DNA from: Drosophila pseudoobscura
Lineage: Eukaryota > Arthropoda > Insecta > Diptera > Drosophilidae
Length of the DNA stretch: 64,000 nt
NCBI RefSeq assembly: GCF_009870125.1
Contig: NC_046683.1
Location: forward strand, 63,441,869 to 63,505,868
Reading direction: 5' to 3'
How positions within the stretch are numbered: the stretch's first letter is position 1; every line of letters begins with the position of its first letter. This document shows, piece by piece, positions 54,501-64,000 of the stretch. The position numbers were made by a program, and so were the translations under genes. The notes under the pieces were generated by a model. It was not told where the DNA came from. It saw nothing but the letters and a program-made list of their open reading frames with translations, and made no database searches.

Positions 54501-57500
54501 GCCAGGAATCGGGCTCGGCAACGGGTAGGAAGGCGCCTTTCCAGCAACATATGACAGCAGATTTGTCTGCAGAAGGGTGGCGTTGCCGCAGCTTTTTCGC
54601 CCGTCAGACACTCTGCATGTGTAGACATTTAAATTGGCTAAGAAAATCGCACGGCAAAGCGCCGACGCCGCTCCCAAAAAATAAAGACAAAGGGCTAAAA
54701 ATCTAAGAAGGCTGAAGGCACCAAACCGAAATGCCAGACCAGACAAATGCCGACGTTGATGGTAATTAAAAGCGAAAGAGTGGCTTTCTCTCGCAGGAGA
54801 AAAGGAGAAAAGGGTAAAAAGTGGCTTTTTCGTTTCGGAGACGGGAAATGAGTGGCTTTCGGTGGGAGAATAGGAGCGGGAATGAGAATGAGAAGCATTC
54901 TCACATTTAAAGCAATCAACGCTCTGGCGTCACCTCAAAGTGGGGTTTTTTTTTGGGGGGCAGGGGGAGGGCAGGAAAAGCGGCGGCTTGAAATGAAATT
55001 ACTAACGGAAAATTAGTGGCACACATGGCCCACGTGGCACACATGGCGTATGCTTAATTTCCTGTCTGCCAGCAACCAGAAGGCTGGCATTTCCCCCCCC
55101 CCCCCCCATTTTCTCTGGCCTGGCCTGGCCTGGCCTGGCCTGGCCTGGCTTTTCAGCGGCACTCCTTTGTCCTGGGCAAAGAGCGCTGAAAATGATGCTC
55201 ATCATTGTGACACAATTAGCAGGATGGACGGACGAACGGACAGACGGACGGACGCACTTGCAACTTAACCCTAACGGATGCCCCGTGACGGGACGCTACT
55301 CACGTGGCACGTTGCACGCTTCACGTTGCGGTTCTGCCACTGCCACTGCCACTGCCACTTTTCTCATTTTTCTATAAAAGCCATTTCATGCATGCGGAAT
55401 TAGTTTATGTGCGCAATTTTTGAAAAAGAAGTGCTTGCCGCCGCCACAGAGAGTGGAAAATGCCGAGAACGAAGGGGCGTGAAAAATTTCACACTAAACG
55501 CCAGGCATTGTGCAACACTGTGGCAGGTGCGGAGTGCCTGCAAATATTTAGGGCCTGAGGCAGGAGGGGCAAGACTCCCCTTCAGTCTTGGGGATATCAT
55601 TAGCTACGTTTCCCCAACAAGAAACATCCTGCAATACCGTATCCTGTGGGATGTAAGCAAGACTAAGTCAAGTTCAGCACAGCAGAGCCTTTATCGCCAA
55701 TTGATTGGCCACAAATGGCTCCATCACAGAAGATTTACAACCTCAATTTGTGGCCCCCATCCCCCACTCCCATTCGCTCCGTTCTCCACCTTTTTGGGGG
55801 CTACTTTTCTTTTTTTTGCTGCTTCTCTAAGACGAAACGGAAATTGCACAATAGAAATGAAATGAATTGATTTCTAATACGATTTCTCTGGGGAGAAATG
55901 CAGCAGGGATACGGCCAAGGATAGTTGCACAGCTATGAAGAGATATGTATCCCCTTTCCTGCCCCCTTTGGAAGATGTACGGAACAGGAATCCAATTTAT
56001 TTGCCGTGGAAATGAAATCACTGAGAAATATTAATAAGCTATAAAAAAATGGTGGGGGAATAAATGGGTTTTCCCCTGTTATAAAACGAAGATTTATCAA
56101 TAATATTTTTACAACTTTGCTCGTAAAAATCATTTAAGGAGGAGAAAAAAAAACAGACAAACAGAACGGAGGACCATCCCATCTTTCCAACTCGTTTTTA
56201 ATTAACTTCAAAAGGTTTGCTCTCTATAAACAACGAGCCGGAGACATGGCCGTGGGGCATTCATATCCACATCCACATCCAGAAACAGGAACCAGGAACC
56301 AGGAGCCAGTAACCAGTGGCCAGGATCCACCAGGATTCCAGATTCCTGGTTATTGGCCACTGATTTGCGGCAACTGCAAACAAAAGGCACTGGGCGTGGC
56401 ACTCGTCTGCTGCCACTGCAATATATCATCCCGTTGTTTGTCAGAAAACACACACACACACACGCTCCATCATACGCGTCATTGTTTGCCCCACAAAATG
56501 ATGGGGGGGGGGGGGGGGGGGGGGAACAAAAAAAAAATGGAGCAATAACACACCCAAAACGATTGAGCGGATTGCAGCCAGGCCTGCCCACAAAGGACAC
56601 GTAGACAATTTCACAGGACAAAACGGCATTCGATACGCATTCAAAAGAGATGTTTGTTTGGTCAGTAAATAGGGAATAGGCCTCTCTCTGTAGCGCATAC
56701 CCTTCCCCAGGGAGTCCTTCATTCATTTGGGCTATCGATAAATTGATTTTTAATCGATTACTTGATTGACTAGCAGCATTTTAATGGGCTAAATGTATCT
56801 CGGCAATGAAGAACAGTTTTAACGCCTGTCGCCTGTCATTCATCATTCATTCACTCGATTCATGCATTCGATTGCATAAATAATCGATTTTAGATCGATG
56901 AATTATCGCATAAATCAACGAAACATTTGCTCGATTGCCGGACGACAGGAGGAGGCCTATGCCAGGACTCAATCAAGACATTCCACGTTCGGCGTCACAC
57001 CCACTATTTGTATCTTATCGGTTGTTGTGGGGCTGCTGCTGCCGCCTGTCCTTCTGCTGCTGCCTATTTGGGGCTCTTCGAAATGTAAACGACAATCAAC
57101 TTGAAATGCAGGCCCTCCAAAAACGTAATGGGAATAATTTGCACACACACACAGACACACATCGAAGAACCCATAGATGGATAGATGGAGACCCGAACAC
57201 ACACTCGTGTTGTATGCCCCGTCACGTAAATGACAATCAAAATTTGAAGTAGTCTGCGTGCGGGTCGTGTGGCAAGGCAGGAAGGAAACGGAAACGGAAA
57301 CTGGAACTGGAACCGAGAGCTCCGGAGTCCGTTGGCTGACCAAAATGAAATGCGTAGGCCATAGGTAGACCAACGGCCAGGGCTACAGCGGAATGGGGTG
57401 GGCATGTGGGGTGGCGATGTGCGGACGCTGCCCCAAGGCTCTGTCAGGAAGCGTTATCTCTCTCTCTCTCTCTCTGTCTGTGTGCAGGACAGGCACATGA

Positions 57501-60500
57501 CACAGCCAGGATCCATTGGAATCATTGGAATGAGGCACAGCAATGGGGCACAGGCATGGTGGGACGGTGTGGGGGTAGACGCCTGCTTACACGCTCGTTC
57601 CCTGTGGACCGATACACACACGAATGTCTGTGTGTGTGTGTGGCATGGAGTTGGTTGGTTTCCACCTTCAACCACAATTTTCGAGCTGCAGCTGCCATAG
57701 CTATGCCGTGTCCTGTCTGTCCAAATGTGTTACAAGGATATCAGTTGGCACAGGACGCAACCTTTAGTTACAATTTCCACAATCCCCCCCCAAAGCCCAG
57801 CACTTTGTCATATTATGAATCCTAATTCTGTTGTGGGTTCTGCCTGAGGCTGGGCGGGCATCGTCCTCCCTCGATGACGTTATGGATACTTCAGCTGTCA
57901 CTCAAAATGAATGCTGATTGCAACACGCTCAACCCACCCCCCCTCGACCCATTAACAACTTAAAGGCTAAGGGGAAAAGGCGCTTTTTATATTTTTTTAT
58001 TGCCTTGTTGGGGGAGGGGCTTGGGTTTTCCCAAAGAATTCATAATGACAAGCGAGAAATTTTAATATTGTGCTACTTTCGGCTCCAGACATAATGTCTG
58101 CCTTGGGGGCATGCCACAGCCCTCAGCCCTCAGCCCACAGCCCACTGGCCATGGGGCATTGTTAGCCGCCGCACAGCAAGAGATGCAATAAAATATATAA
58201 AAAATAAAAAAAAAATGCTCATCAAATTGTCTACCGAGACGGGGGCGGGGGCGGGGTCGGTGGCGGTGGCGAGTGCTGGGGGGCATGGCCATTGCTGAAA
58301 GGCCACTATTAAAAAGTTTTTCCTTGCCAGACCCGCCCTTTCGGTTAAGAAATAATAAAGAACACCAGAACAGGAGACGAAAGGATGTTCCGTGTCCTGA
58401 AGAAGTTCTTGCCCCAATAATGAGCTTAGTATGCATAAAGCGGTGTGGCAAGCGAATGAAATTCTCAAAATACATATATTTTCTGGACAATTTTCTTTTG
58501 GTGGACAAAGGAGTGGGGGTGGGGGGCGGTTTGGGGCTGCAGCAATACAATGGTGGAAATTGGCATTCGTAAGCCAAAAGTTTTGGGGCGCGGGGGAGCT
58601 TGGACTTGGTCTTAGACTTGGATTATTATAAAGTCTTTTAGTCTTTCAGTCTTTCATTCATTTTGGTCACTTGGCCAGAGAAAAGTTTCACAAAAGAGAA
58701 TTGATTGCATTACTTATGGGGCTGAACAGGGCCCCGGGACGAACGGGGTATCTGTGCGCCTCTGGGGTATCCTTTATGATCGCCTTAAAGTGGTTTAGCA
58801 AAAAAACACTGCTCTTTGGTTGATGGAACGCCGCCTGGCATTGAAATCCTAGAGGGATCTTCATTTTCAGAGTTAACGAGAGGCAAGGGCCGCGGCTCTA
58901 CTCAGTTCTCCGCCGCCGCCGCCTCCTAGCATCCAAATACTGAGAGATGCGGATAGGGCCGCGGCTCTACTTATAAATTAAGGCGCGATACTCAGTTCTC
59001 CGCCGCCGCCTCCACCTCCTGGCTTCCAAGTCCTAGAGGGATCTTCATTTTCAGAGCTAACGAGCGGCAAGGGCCGCGGCTCTACTCAGTTCTCCGCAGC
59101 CGCCGCCTTCGCCGCCTCCTAGCATCCAAAGACTGGGTGTTGCGGCAAGGACCGCGGCTCTACTTACAAATGAATACGCGATACCCAGTTCTCCGTTTAA
59201 CCTCTTTCCATTTGATGATCTATTTGACCAGAATTATGGAATATTTCATTGGTTTCCTTCCCACTTCCATTCTTCACCCAAAAATCGCTGTTTTCTCTAC
59301 TTTTCGCGCGAAGCAAATTGCCAGCTTCAGCCGCAGACCCCACAAAATGGTTATTTCTTTGTATTTACCCCCCCTGCCCCCCTCCCTTGCTGGCAAGCCC
59401 CAAACTGTGGCAACTTTTTAGCATTCCGCACAACATTCGCCAAAGCCAATTAGCAAAGTTTTCATTTATCAAAGCCCCCACGCCCCCCTACACCCCCTTT
59501 TCGCAAAAACCTTTTGCTCTTTTGATGAACTTCCCCTCCATCCCTCTACCCCCTCAAGGCGTCATGCAAATGCTGTGTAGTGGCCGTAAAAACACTCAAA
59601 AAAAAAAAATGAGATAGAGAGAGAGAGAGAGAGGGAGAGAAAAATCAAACGAAAAAGAAAAAATGTGAACCGCAAATTTTCCATGTCATTGCATAAGTCG
59701 CTTCATTAGTCCGAAACCAAAAAAAAAAAGAAGAAGAAGAAAATGTTCCACGCAAGATGACATCAAAAGGAAAAAGGGGAAAAGCCAGCAGAGCGAGAGA
59801 GGGAGAGAGAGAGAAAGAGAAGAAAAACCACAAAAGTAAAAGAAGGCGACATGTTTTTCCGTTGGTTAATAAACTGCAACGAAATCTGACAAGGGGGCAA
59901 GGGGGAAGGGGGTGGGAAGTGGGGGAAGGGAACAGGAGGTGGGAAGGGGGGCCCCCACAGCCGTCATGAATGCCGGTGCAGGGATTCCGCGGCTGCCAGT
60001 TAGAATTTTGAAAATGAACCGCAAAGAAACCCCCAAATAGACCGCGCAAGGACCTTGCCCCCCTCCCCCTTCCCCCTCCACACGCTGGCAAATAAAAGGC
60101 GAGAAAACAAAACCGAAAATTGTCAAAGGGTTGTGCGCGTAAACACCAGCCACCCCCCACAGCCCCACCGCCCCACCGCTCCACCGCACCCCCAATGCCA
60201 GAAGAAAGTGCCACCAAAAACAAGAGGATTTTCTTTAAGTATTTTGCCAATAAATTTAAATCACAGACAGTTAACCAAGGAGCAACGCACTCGCCGAGGG
60301 GCAACAAAAAAAAAGAAAAGAAAACAATAGACAGGGTAAAAATCCAAGCCGGAAAAAAAGGGGTGGCGCGAGGGAAGAGGTACAAACGGAAGCGGCATTA
60401 AAAACCAACAAACGCACAGAGAGGAGAAAGGAAAAAGAAAATATAGAATAAACAAAGGACCCAAAAGGGAAAAACCCAGTCACGAGGCAGAGGAAACGGC

Positions 60501-63291
60501 AAGGAAAGCGCGTCAGAAGCCAAATAAAGCGTTAAAAGGATTTATACGCAAGGCGAACAGGGGGGTGGCCAGGTGGTGGCCAGGGGGTGGCCTAGGGGTG
60601 GCCAGGTGGTGGCCAGGGGGTGGCCTAGGGTTGGCCAGGGCGAGGCCAGGGGGTGGCCAGGGGGTGGCCAAGGGGGTGGCCTGGGGTGGGCATGGGGAGG
60701 CCAGAGGGTGGCCAGCTGGGGGCCAGGGGGTGGCCAGGTGGGGGCCAGGGGGGTAGCCTGGGGTAGTGCCCCATAAAACCAGCTTACAGGTGGCATCTGC
60801 ACCCCAATCTGCCACCAATCTTGGCTGCTCCTCCTTTTTTTCCCTATTTTTGCAAAAATTAAATACGCGGAAATGTGTGCATAAATTTTTTTTTATGTTT
60901 CACGCATAATTGTTACACCCCCCCCAGCCCCTCTCTTGTCCTCTTTTTTTACAATTTTGTTTAGAAATATTTTGTGCCATAATTTGCGCATATAAACAAT
61001 GATCTTTTGTGAGAGTTTTCAACATAAATTGCGTATATCCTGACTGGATTTTCTTTCCCCCCCAGAACACCCCCCCCCCCCCCACGACACACAATTTGTT
61101 GTTCCACAACTGAAGATAACTTATAAATCATGTAATCAGAACAACAGCAGCACAGAAAATGGGAGCAGAGCATGAAAAACTGAAATTGCTTTTTGTTGCC
61201 AGGGAATGTGGGGGGGGCCTCCCCCCTGCGCCAACTCTGGAATGCTTTCACAACTCTCTATAATTTATTGTGCCTTGTATAACTTTATGATTGCTTGGGC
61301 AGTGGGCGGTGGGCGATGGGGGGGTGGGCGAGTGGCACAGGAATTGATTTTGATGGATAAGGGAATTAAAAAGTACTCGCCAACAGAGTGCCTGCCTTGG
61401 GCAGGGCAAGGGCCGGGCCCAGAGTATCCCTAGATTCCATATTATATGTACAAGTGGAGGATTAGTGTTCCATATCGAACAAATGGTACCACATTTCGTG
61501 GCACATTTACTGGGAATTTACAGGGTCCATTGGATTGATGGAATTTGCAGCTTGTTATGGATTTGGGGAATATTTTTCAAGGGCTAACCTTGCTCTCTGC
61601 TTTGCCCTTTTCCATGGGCTATTCCGTCACATTGTTTTCCAACTAAATAAATACTTGAAGAACTTTTTGCCGCCGCCTTTTTGTGTGTCAAACTTGCGTT
61701 TGTTTCCCTTTCACGGGAATAGTTTTGTCACGAGTCACGGCTGCAACAAGCACACCACCTGGCGGTGGGGATTAGTTCAATGTCAAGCAGTGCATAACTT
61801 TGAAAGAATGCCACAGAGGGAAGGGGAGGGGACTCCAGCGGCACCTCCTGTGGGGGGCTGTGGAACAATAATGGCAAGCGGTAAAGATATATGGAGCATG
61901 CAGAGCATTTCCCACCCCCCTTCACCATTTCCCCCCCGTTTCCCCATTTCGGTTATGAATAATTCCCCTTTTGGAGCTGTCGTGGCTGTTGCTTTTGCTG
62001 TGCATTTGCTTGTTAATATTTTCATTTCCGTTGTTTTATGGCCCGATTCCGAAACATTGCCTAGACAGGCTAACAAAGGATATACGCTGCTTCAGAGGGG
62101 ATATACACTCCTCGAGAGAGAGGGAGGGGGAGTGGGGGAGGAAGGGAGGTAGGGAGGTAGGGTGGTGGAATCGCTGCAAGTCGAGTGGCGCCCTGTTTTG
62201 CAAGGACAAAACGAGAAGCAAAACAAGAAGCAACAGCTTCGAGTACAGGGAGAGAAGGAGCCACAGGAGGAGGAGCAGCAGGAGGGGAAGGAGCAGCAGG
62301 AGGAGGAGGAGCCACAGGAGGAGGAGCAGCAGGAGGAGGAGCAGCAGGAGGGGAAGGAGCAGCAGGAGGAGAAGGAGCCACTGGAGAAGGACCCTCTGGA
62401 GTAGCAGAGGGAGCCACAGCAAATGAAAAGCATTACATTACATTCCACAAGGCTTATCATTGGGGATGGGGGATGGGGGGAGGGGTGTGGTGGGGCAGTC
62501 GTTCTCCTCCTCTCGTTTTTCCACTCCATTGTTTGCATAAAATTGCAATTTACAATTATGAGCAAAGAACTGTGAAAACAGTGTACAGCGATGATAAGTG
62601 AAAATGGGGAAATGCTTTCCCTTTAGATAAGGCGCTGGGCGATGAAATGTAACAGAAACGAGAAAACAGAGACAGAAACAGAAACAGAGACATTAGCTAA
62701 ATGAGACACAAAACGTTGATAAATTGCCAGCAGAAAGCAGAGAAGAGGGGAGTACAGAGAGGGAGGGAGAGGAGAGGAGGGGGAAGGGGAAGGGGGAGGT
62801 AGGTTCCTTCCAATAGAAGAAAGTATTCCCCGACAGAGGCAAAAGATCCTTCCATAATTAGACACGCGTCTCTTCAATGGGGAGGACACAAGATGGAGGC
62901 AGTGGCAGTGGCAGTGGCAGGCATAAATTAATGCCAGCAAAGGCCCAGACGAGACATCTTATCATTAAATTAGTTGCCTCTCCATCCACCCTGCCTAAAT
63001 GAGAGATTATGGGCACAAGCGGAGGGCAATAAATTACCCAAAAATCCGAGAGAATTTGCGCCCCAAAAATCTGAATGATGGACAAGGACTTACCTCCATA
63101 TCTGCAATTTGTTTTATCAGCGGGTATATTGCCATTCGGTTCGAGACGATCCAGATATTCCTCCGAATTGTAGCCATTGTATGGAACTTTGTTACCGTGA
63201 TTATGATGCCCGCCATGGCCGCCGCGATGATGATGATGATGATGGTGATGATGGTGCGCCGTCGACTCGTCGCCATCTTCGCGGGAAATTG
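36467..63291 (-). CDS. Eip63E: Eip63E, PFTAIRE cyclin-dependent kinase (CDK14 type), all but the N-terminal exons
   Basis: A Ser/Thr kinase of the CDK family; the fly gene was described as ecdysone-induced and is required for development. Nine coding exons in transcript order: 63291-63094, 51389-51351, 45830-45613, 44496-44405, 41316-41142, 41073-40812, 39440-39228, 39159-38980, 36531-36467; all junctions agree in phase and give 480 residues. Numbered from the first visible codon: glycine loop [11 protein letters not shown] at 170-180, ATP lysine Lys192 in VALKEI, the signature PFTAIRE helix at 203-209, HRD with Asp284, DFG with Asp302, and an activation loop ending [10 protein letters not shown]. 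The C-terminus is [25 protein letters not shown], as in PFTAIRE kinases. The leader is histidine-rich and basic. Relatives bind cyclin Y at the membrane; this is family knowledge. The fly gene is known for several promoters, which I could not locate here. Confidence 0.93.
36532..38979 (-). other. Eip63E: Eip63E last intron (2.4 kb)
   Basis: It starts GGTACGA and ends CTCTACAG. It holds a CT run (36,626-36,652), a CA run near 37,425 and CAG runs near 38,660. Its first 228 bases are open in the kinase frame, so retention would give a different 75-residue tail (see findings). I see no nested gene. Confidence 0.7.
38980..39159 (-). CDS. Eip63E: Eip63E exon: end of the kinase domain
   Basis: A 180-bp exon after CTGTATAG, coding [16 protein letters not shown] through [16 protein letters not shown], the last helices of the kinase C-lobe. 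It ends in phase 1 at GACG before GTACGA. Confidence 0.92.
39228..39440 (-). CDS. Eip63E: Eip63E exon: kinase C-lobe
   Basis: A 213-bp exon between ATCCTGCAG and GTAAGT, coding [22 protein letters not shown] and the CDK-specific insert region up to GYKPHKLG. The DMWGVGCI helix is the conserved subdomain IX. Confidence 0.93.
39441..40811 (-). other. Eip63E: Eip63E intron with a 21-G tract
   Basis: A 1.4-kb intron. It contains ACAC runs near 39,670 and an unbroken plus-strand run of 21 G at 40,505-40,525. No gene is evident. Confidence 0.7.
40812..41073 (-). CDS. Eip63E: Eip63E exon: catalytic loop and activation segment
   Basis: A 262-bp exon between CGCCTGCAG and GTGGGT. It codes [14 protein letters not shown], the catalytic HRDVKPQN (Asp284), [10 protein letters not shown] (Asp302) and the activation segment up to WYRPP, so every catalytic C-lobe motif lies in this one exon. 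Confidence 0.95.
41142..41316 (-). CDS. Eip63E: Eip63E exon: PFTAIRE helix
   Basis: A 175-bp exon between TTCACACAG and GTAAGT. It carries VALKEI (Lys192), the diagnostic PFTAIRE sequence at 203-209 and the hinge FVFEYV. PFTAIRE rather than PSTAIRE separates CDK14/15 from CDK1/2/5. Confidence 0.96.
41317..44404 (-). other. Eip63E: Eip63E intron (3.1 kb)
   Basis: Non-coding as far as I can see. It contains GGGCA-type repeats near 41,365 and 42,345, a GGGCCT run near 41,608, a GA-rich tract near 42,835 and a 24-bp tandem duplication (AGCGAGGTCCATCATGGAGG) at about 44,245-44,290. Confidence 0.7.
44405..44496 (-). CDS. Eip63E: Eip63E exon: glycine-rich loop
   Basis: A 92-bp exon between TCCCCACAG and GTGAGT, coding [20 protein letters not shown] and [10 protein letters not shown], that is the start of the kinase domain with the ATP-binding glycine loop. 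Confidence 0.94.
44497..45612 (-). other. Eip63E: Eip63E intron (1.1 kb)
   Basis: It contains ACAC runs at about 44,640-44,682 and an (AG) run at 45,561-45,588 close to the upstream donor. No gene is seen. Confidence 0.7.
45613..45830 (-). CDS. Eip63E: Eip63E exon: N-terminal linker
   Basis: A 218-bp exon between TATTTTGCAG and GTAAGT. It codes a charged linker with [21 protein letters not shown] and KRFSAFG, joining directly to GDSPFGK of the next exon as in PFTAIRE kinases. The Ser and Arg/Lys clusters resemble the 14-3-3 and phosphorylation-rich leader of CDK14, which is inference. Confidence 0.93.
45831..51350 (-). other. Eip63E: Eip63E intron (5.5 kb)
   Basis: It holds GT runs near 47,488 and 47,940, and the pyrimidine-rich minisatellite at 48,830-49,050 listed separately. 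Frames across these repeats are long but low-complexity. I see no nested gene. Confidence 0.65.
48727..49050 (+). repeat. Two adjacent minisatellites in an Eip63E intron
   Basis: About 48,727-48,770 is a 9-bp repeat of the type AGGAGCGAC. About 48,830-49,050 is an array of 12-bp units of the type CTGCTCCTGCCT with Cs and Gs swapped between units. The second array is almost purely pyrimidine-rich on the plus strand, and its length makes all frames open, giving Gln/Arg/Ser-type artefact peptides. Confidence 0.85.
51351..51389 (-). CDS. Eip63E: Eip63E 39-bp microexon
   Basis: A 39-bp exon between TTTTTCAG and GTAAAA. Phases (1 in, 1 out) match both neighbours, and it adds 13 residues ([12 protein letters not shown] flanked by split codons). 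Because the length is a multiple of three, skipping it keeps the frame. It is isolated by introns of 11.7 and 5.5 kb. Supported by splice sites, phase and sequence character, not by homology. Confidence 0.75.
53285..54470. mobile_element. Transposon relic with four internal 211-217 bp tandem repeats
   Basis: Four copies of a unit beginning GTGGTGGCT start at 53,367, 53,578, 53,794 and 54,011. Each contains CGCTCTCTTTCTCG, CGAGCGCAAAAGAAG and GCGCGATCGATCATG. Flanks contain ATTTGTATGTATG-type sequence on the left and, inverted, on the right. At the right end a hairpin TACCCT...AGGGTA (54,443-54,465) is followed by GCGC. A non-coding element with an internal tandem repeat and a subterminal hairpin fits a Helitron/DINE-1-like or MITE-like relic; the class is inference and no transposase is present. 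Confidence 0.55.
58846..59200 (+). repeat. 183-bp tandem duplication with GC-rich core
   Basis: Two imperfect copies, beginning CCTAGAGGGATCTTC at about 58,848 and 59,031. Each copy contains two occurrences of CCGCGGCTCTACT followed by CAGTTCTCCG and GCC triplets. It stands out from the surrounding A/T-rich intron by composition. Confidence 0.8.
60566..60765 (+). repeat. GGGGGTGGCCA minisatellite
   Basis: About 200 bp of imperfect 11-bp-like units built from GGTGGCCA with runs of four to five G, all on the plus strand. It has clear quadruplex potential and yields spurious Pro/His-rich or Gly/Trp-rich frames. Confidence 0.9.
62240..62410 (+). repeat. AGGAGCAGCAGGAGG minisatellite
   Basis: A purine-rich array of units of the AGGAGCAGCAGG/GGAGGAGCCAC type. 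All frames are open and low-complexity (Glu/Gln or Gly/Ala on plus, Leu-rich on minus), so they are not taken as genes. Confidence 0.85.
63094..63291 (-). CDS. Eip63E: Eip63E exon: histidine-rich N-terminal region
   Basis: A 198-bp exon between TTCTTGCAG and GTAAGT, phase 1 at both ends. It codes [11 protein letters not shown], then ten consecutive His, [11 protein letters not shown], and a conserved-looking stretch [14 protein letters not shown] ending CRYG. The His run uses mixed CAT/CAC codons. The exon begins with two bases of a codon split with an exon beyond the window or further upstream. Confidence 0.8.
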
Positions 63292-64000
63292 CTGCAAGAA
63301 AAAAAGAACCAAAGAAAGCATTCATTGAGGGGGATTTCTCACACAGAGTTTTCAACACTAATTCCTGTGGTCACACAATTGCCATTCACACGTCTACCTC
63401 GGTCATTCCCCTGCCCTGCGCATTCCCCTGTCAATATCCTTAAACGTTCGAGTGGTTTTGCCTCCACTTTACAGTTTTACACACCCTTTTGCGGACAGTT
63501 TTAGGCGACCCCTCTTTGAGCAGAGGGTCCTCAGACCCCCCTCGCCAGGCTCTTTGTGGCCGAGTGCCTGTGGGATCCCGCAGGACTCTTACTTTTCTCG
63601 ATTTCAGCCTTTCTCTGGCTGCAAATGTTTTCCGGTTTTGTTCCTTGTCAAAATTTATCAAATTAAACCTTTATGGGGATACGTTTTCCCACCCCCTCTG
63701 CCCCCTTTAAAGCTCCCAAGGGCTCTCTGGCACTTAGGAGGGAGGGGAAAGGAGTCACGAGTGGACGCCATTTTCGAGGCTATTTTCGAATGTGTCGAAT
63801 ATGCAAATGAAGAGTCGAAGCTCTGGCACACAGGGCCACACGAAAAAAATTGCCTAAGCTTTTGTACAAATTTATATGGCACTCGAAAACCAAAAAAACC
63901 AAAAAAAAGGGGAGGACGACGGCATGGCAGGACATCAGAGAGGCGGGGCATGTGGCACAGTGGCTTCTAATTTCCAAAACGGAAACACAAAAGGCGCCCA
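63292..64000 (-). other. Eip63E: Eip63E upstream intron, partial
   Basis: Sequence 5' of the histidine-rich exon. No further exon could be supported up to the window edge; the phase of the exon at 63,291 requires at least one more coding exon to the right. Confidence 0.6.

Larger units (their letters stand above)
51390..63093 (-). other. Eip63E: Eip63E intron (11.7 kb)
   Basis: The largest visible intron. It contains a transposon-like repeat block (53,285-54,470), a G22 tract (56,503-56,524), a 183-bp tandem duplication (58,846-59,200) and two minisatellites (60,566-60,765 and 62,240-62,410). I cannot identify alternative first exons here, though an intron of this size before the kinase-core exons is where they would be expected. 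Confidence 0.6.

Noticed and set aside
62036..62601. Leu-rich and Gly/Ala-rich frames
   Set aside because: Produced by the AGGAGCAGC minisatellite.

Overview
The window is insect nuclear DNA, almost certainly from a Drosophila species. The genes are split by short GT-AG introns of 55-75 bp plus a few very long ones. Intergenic DNA is rich in CAG, GA and CA microsatellites, and two of the genes are recognisable fly genes: trio (3' end) and Eip63E (the PFTAIRE-type cyclin-dependent kinase). From general knowledge these sit at 61F and 63E on chromosome 3L (Muller element D) of D. melanogaster, so their closeness here points to a rearranged Muller D such as in the obscura group. The species itself cannot be proven from the sequence.

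Layout. 1-1346 (+): the last exons of trio, coding for its second DH-PH (RhoGEF) module, followed by a long 3' UTR to about 3790. 4101-26767: a 22.7 kb tandem satellite array of about 72 head-to-tail monomers of 319 bp, with higher-order duplications, truncated monomers and zones of variants. 26862-28032 (-): a complete four-exon secreted lipase of the pancreatic-lipase/PLA1 family, which converges on trio so that the array lies exactly between two gene 3' ends. 28465-31066 (-): a complete five-exon secreted fibrinogen-related protein (455 aa). 31067-36466: about 5.4 kb of non-coding DNA, part of which is probably the Eip63E 3' UTR. 36467-63291 and beyond (-): nine coding exons of Eip63E spread over 27 kb, including a 39-bp microexon; the N-terminal exons lie to the right of the window. 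Its introns carry minisatellites, long G tracts, a probable transposon relic with four copies of a 211-217 bp repeat (about 53,285-54,470) and a 183-bp tandem duplication (58,846-59,200).

Functionally the four genes look unrelated: cytoskeletal and axon-guidance GTPase signalling (Trio), extracellular lipid hydrolysis, a secreted lectin-like fibrinogen-domain protein, and a CDK14-like kinase. The most notable object is the euchromatic satellite array between the convergent trio and lipase genes. No tRNA, rRNA or CRISPR array was recognised, and nearly all other open frames in the window are low-complexity or satellite artefacts.
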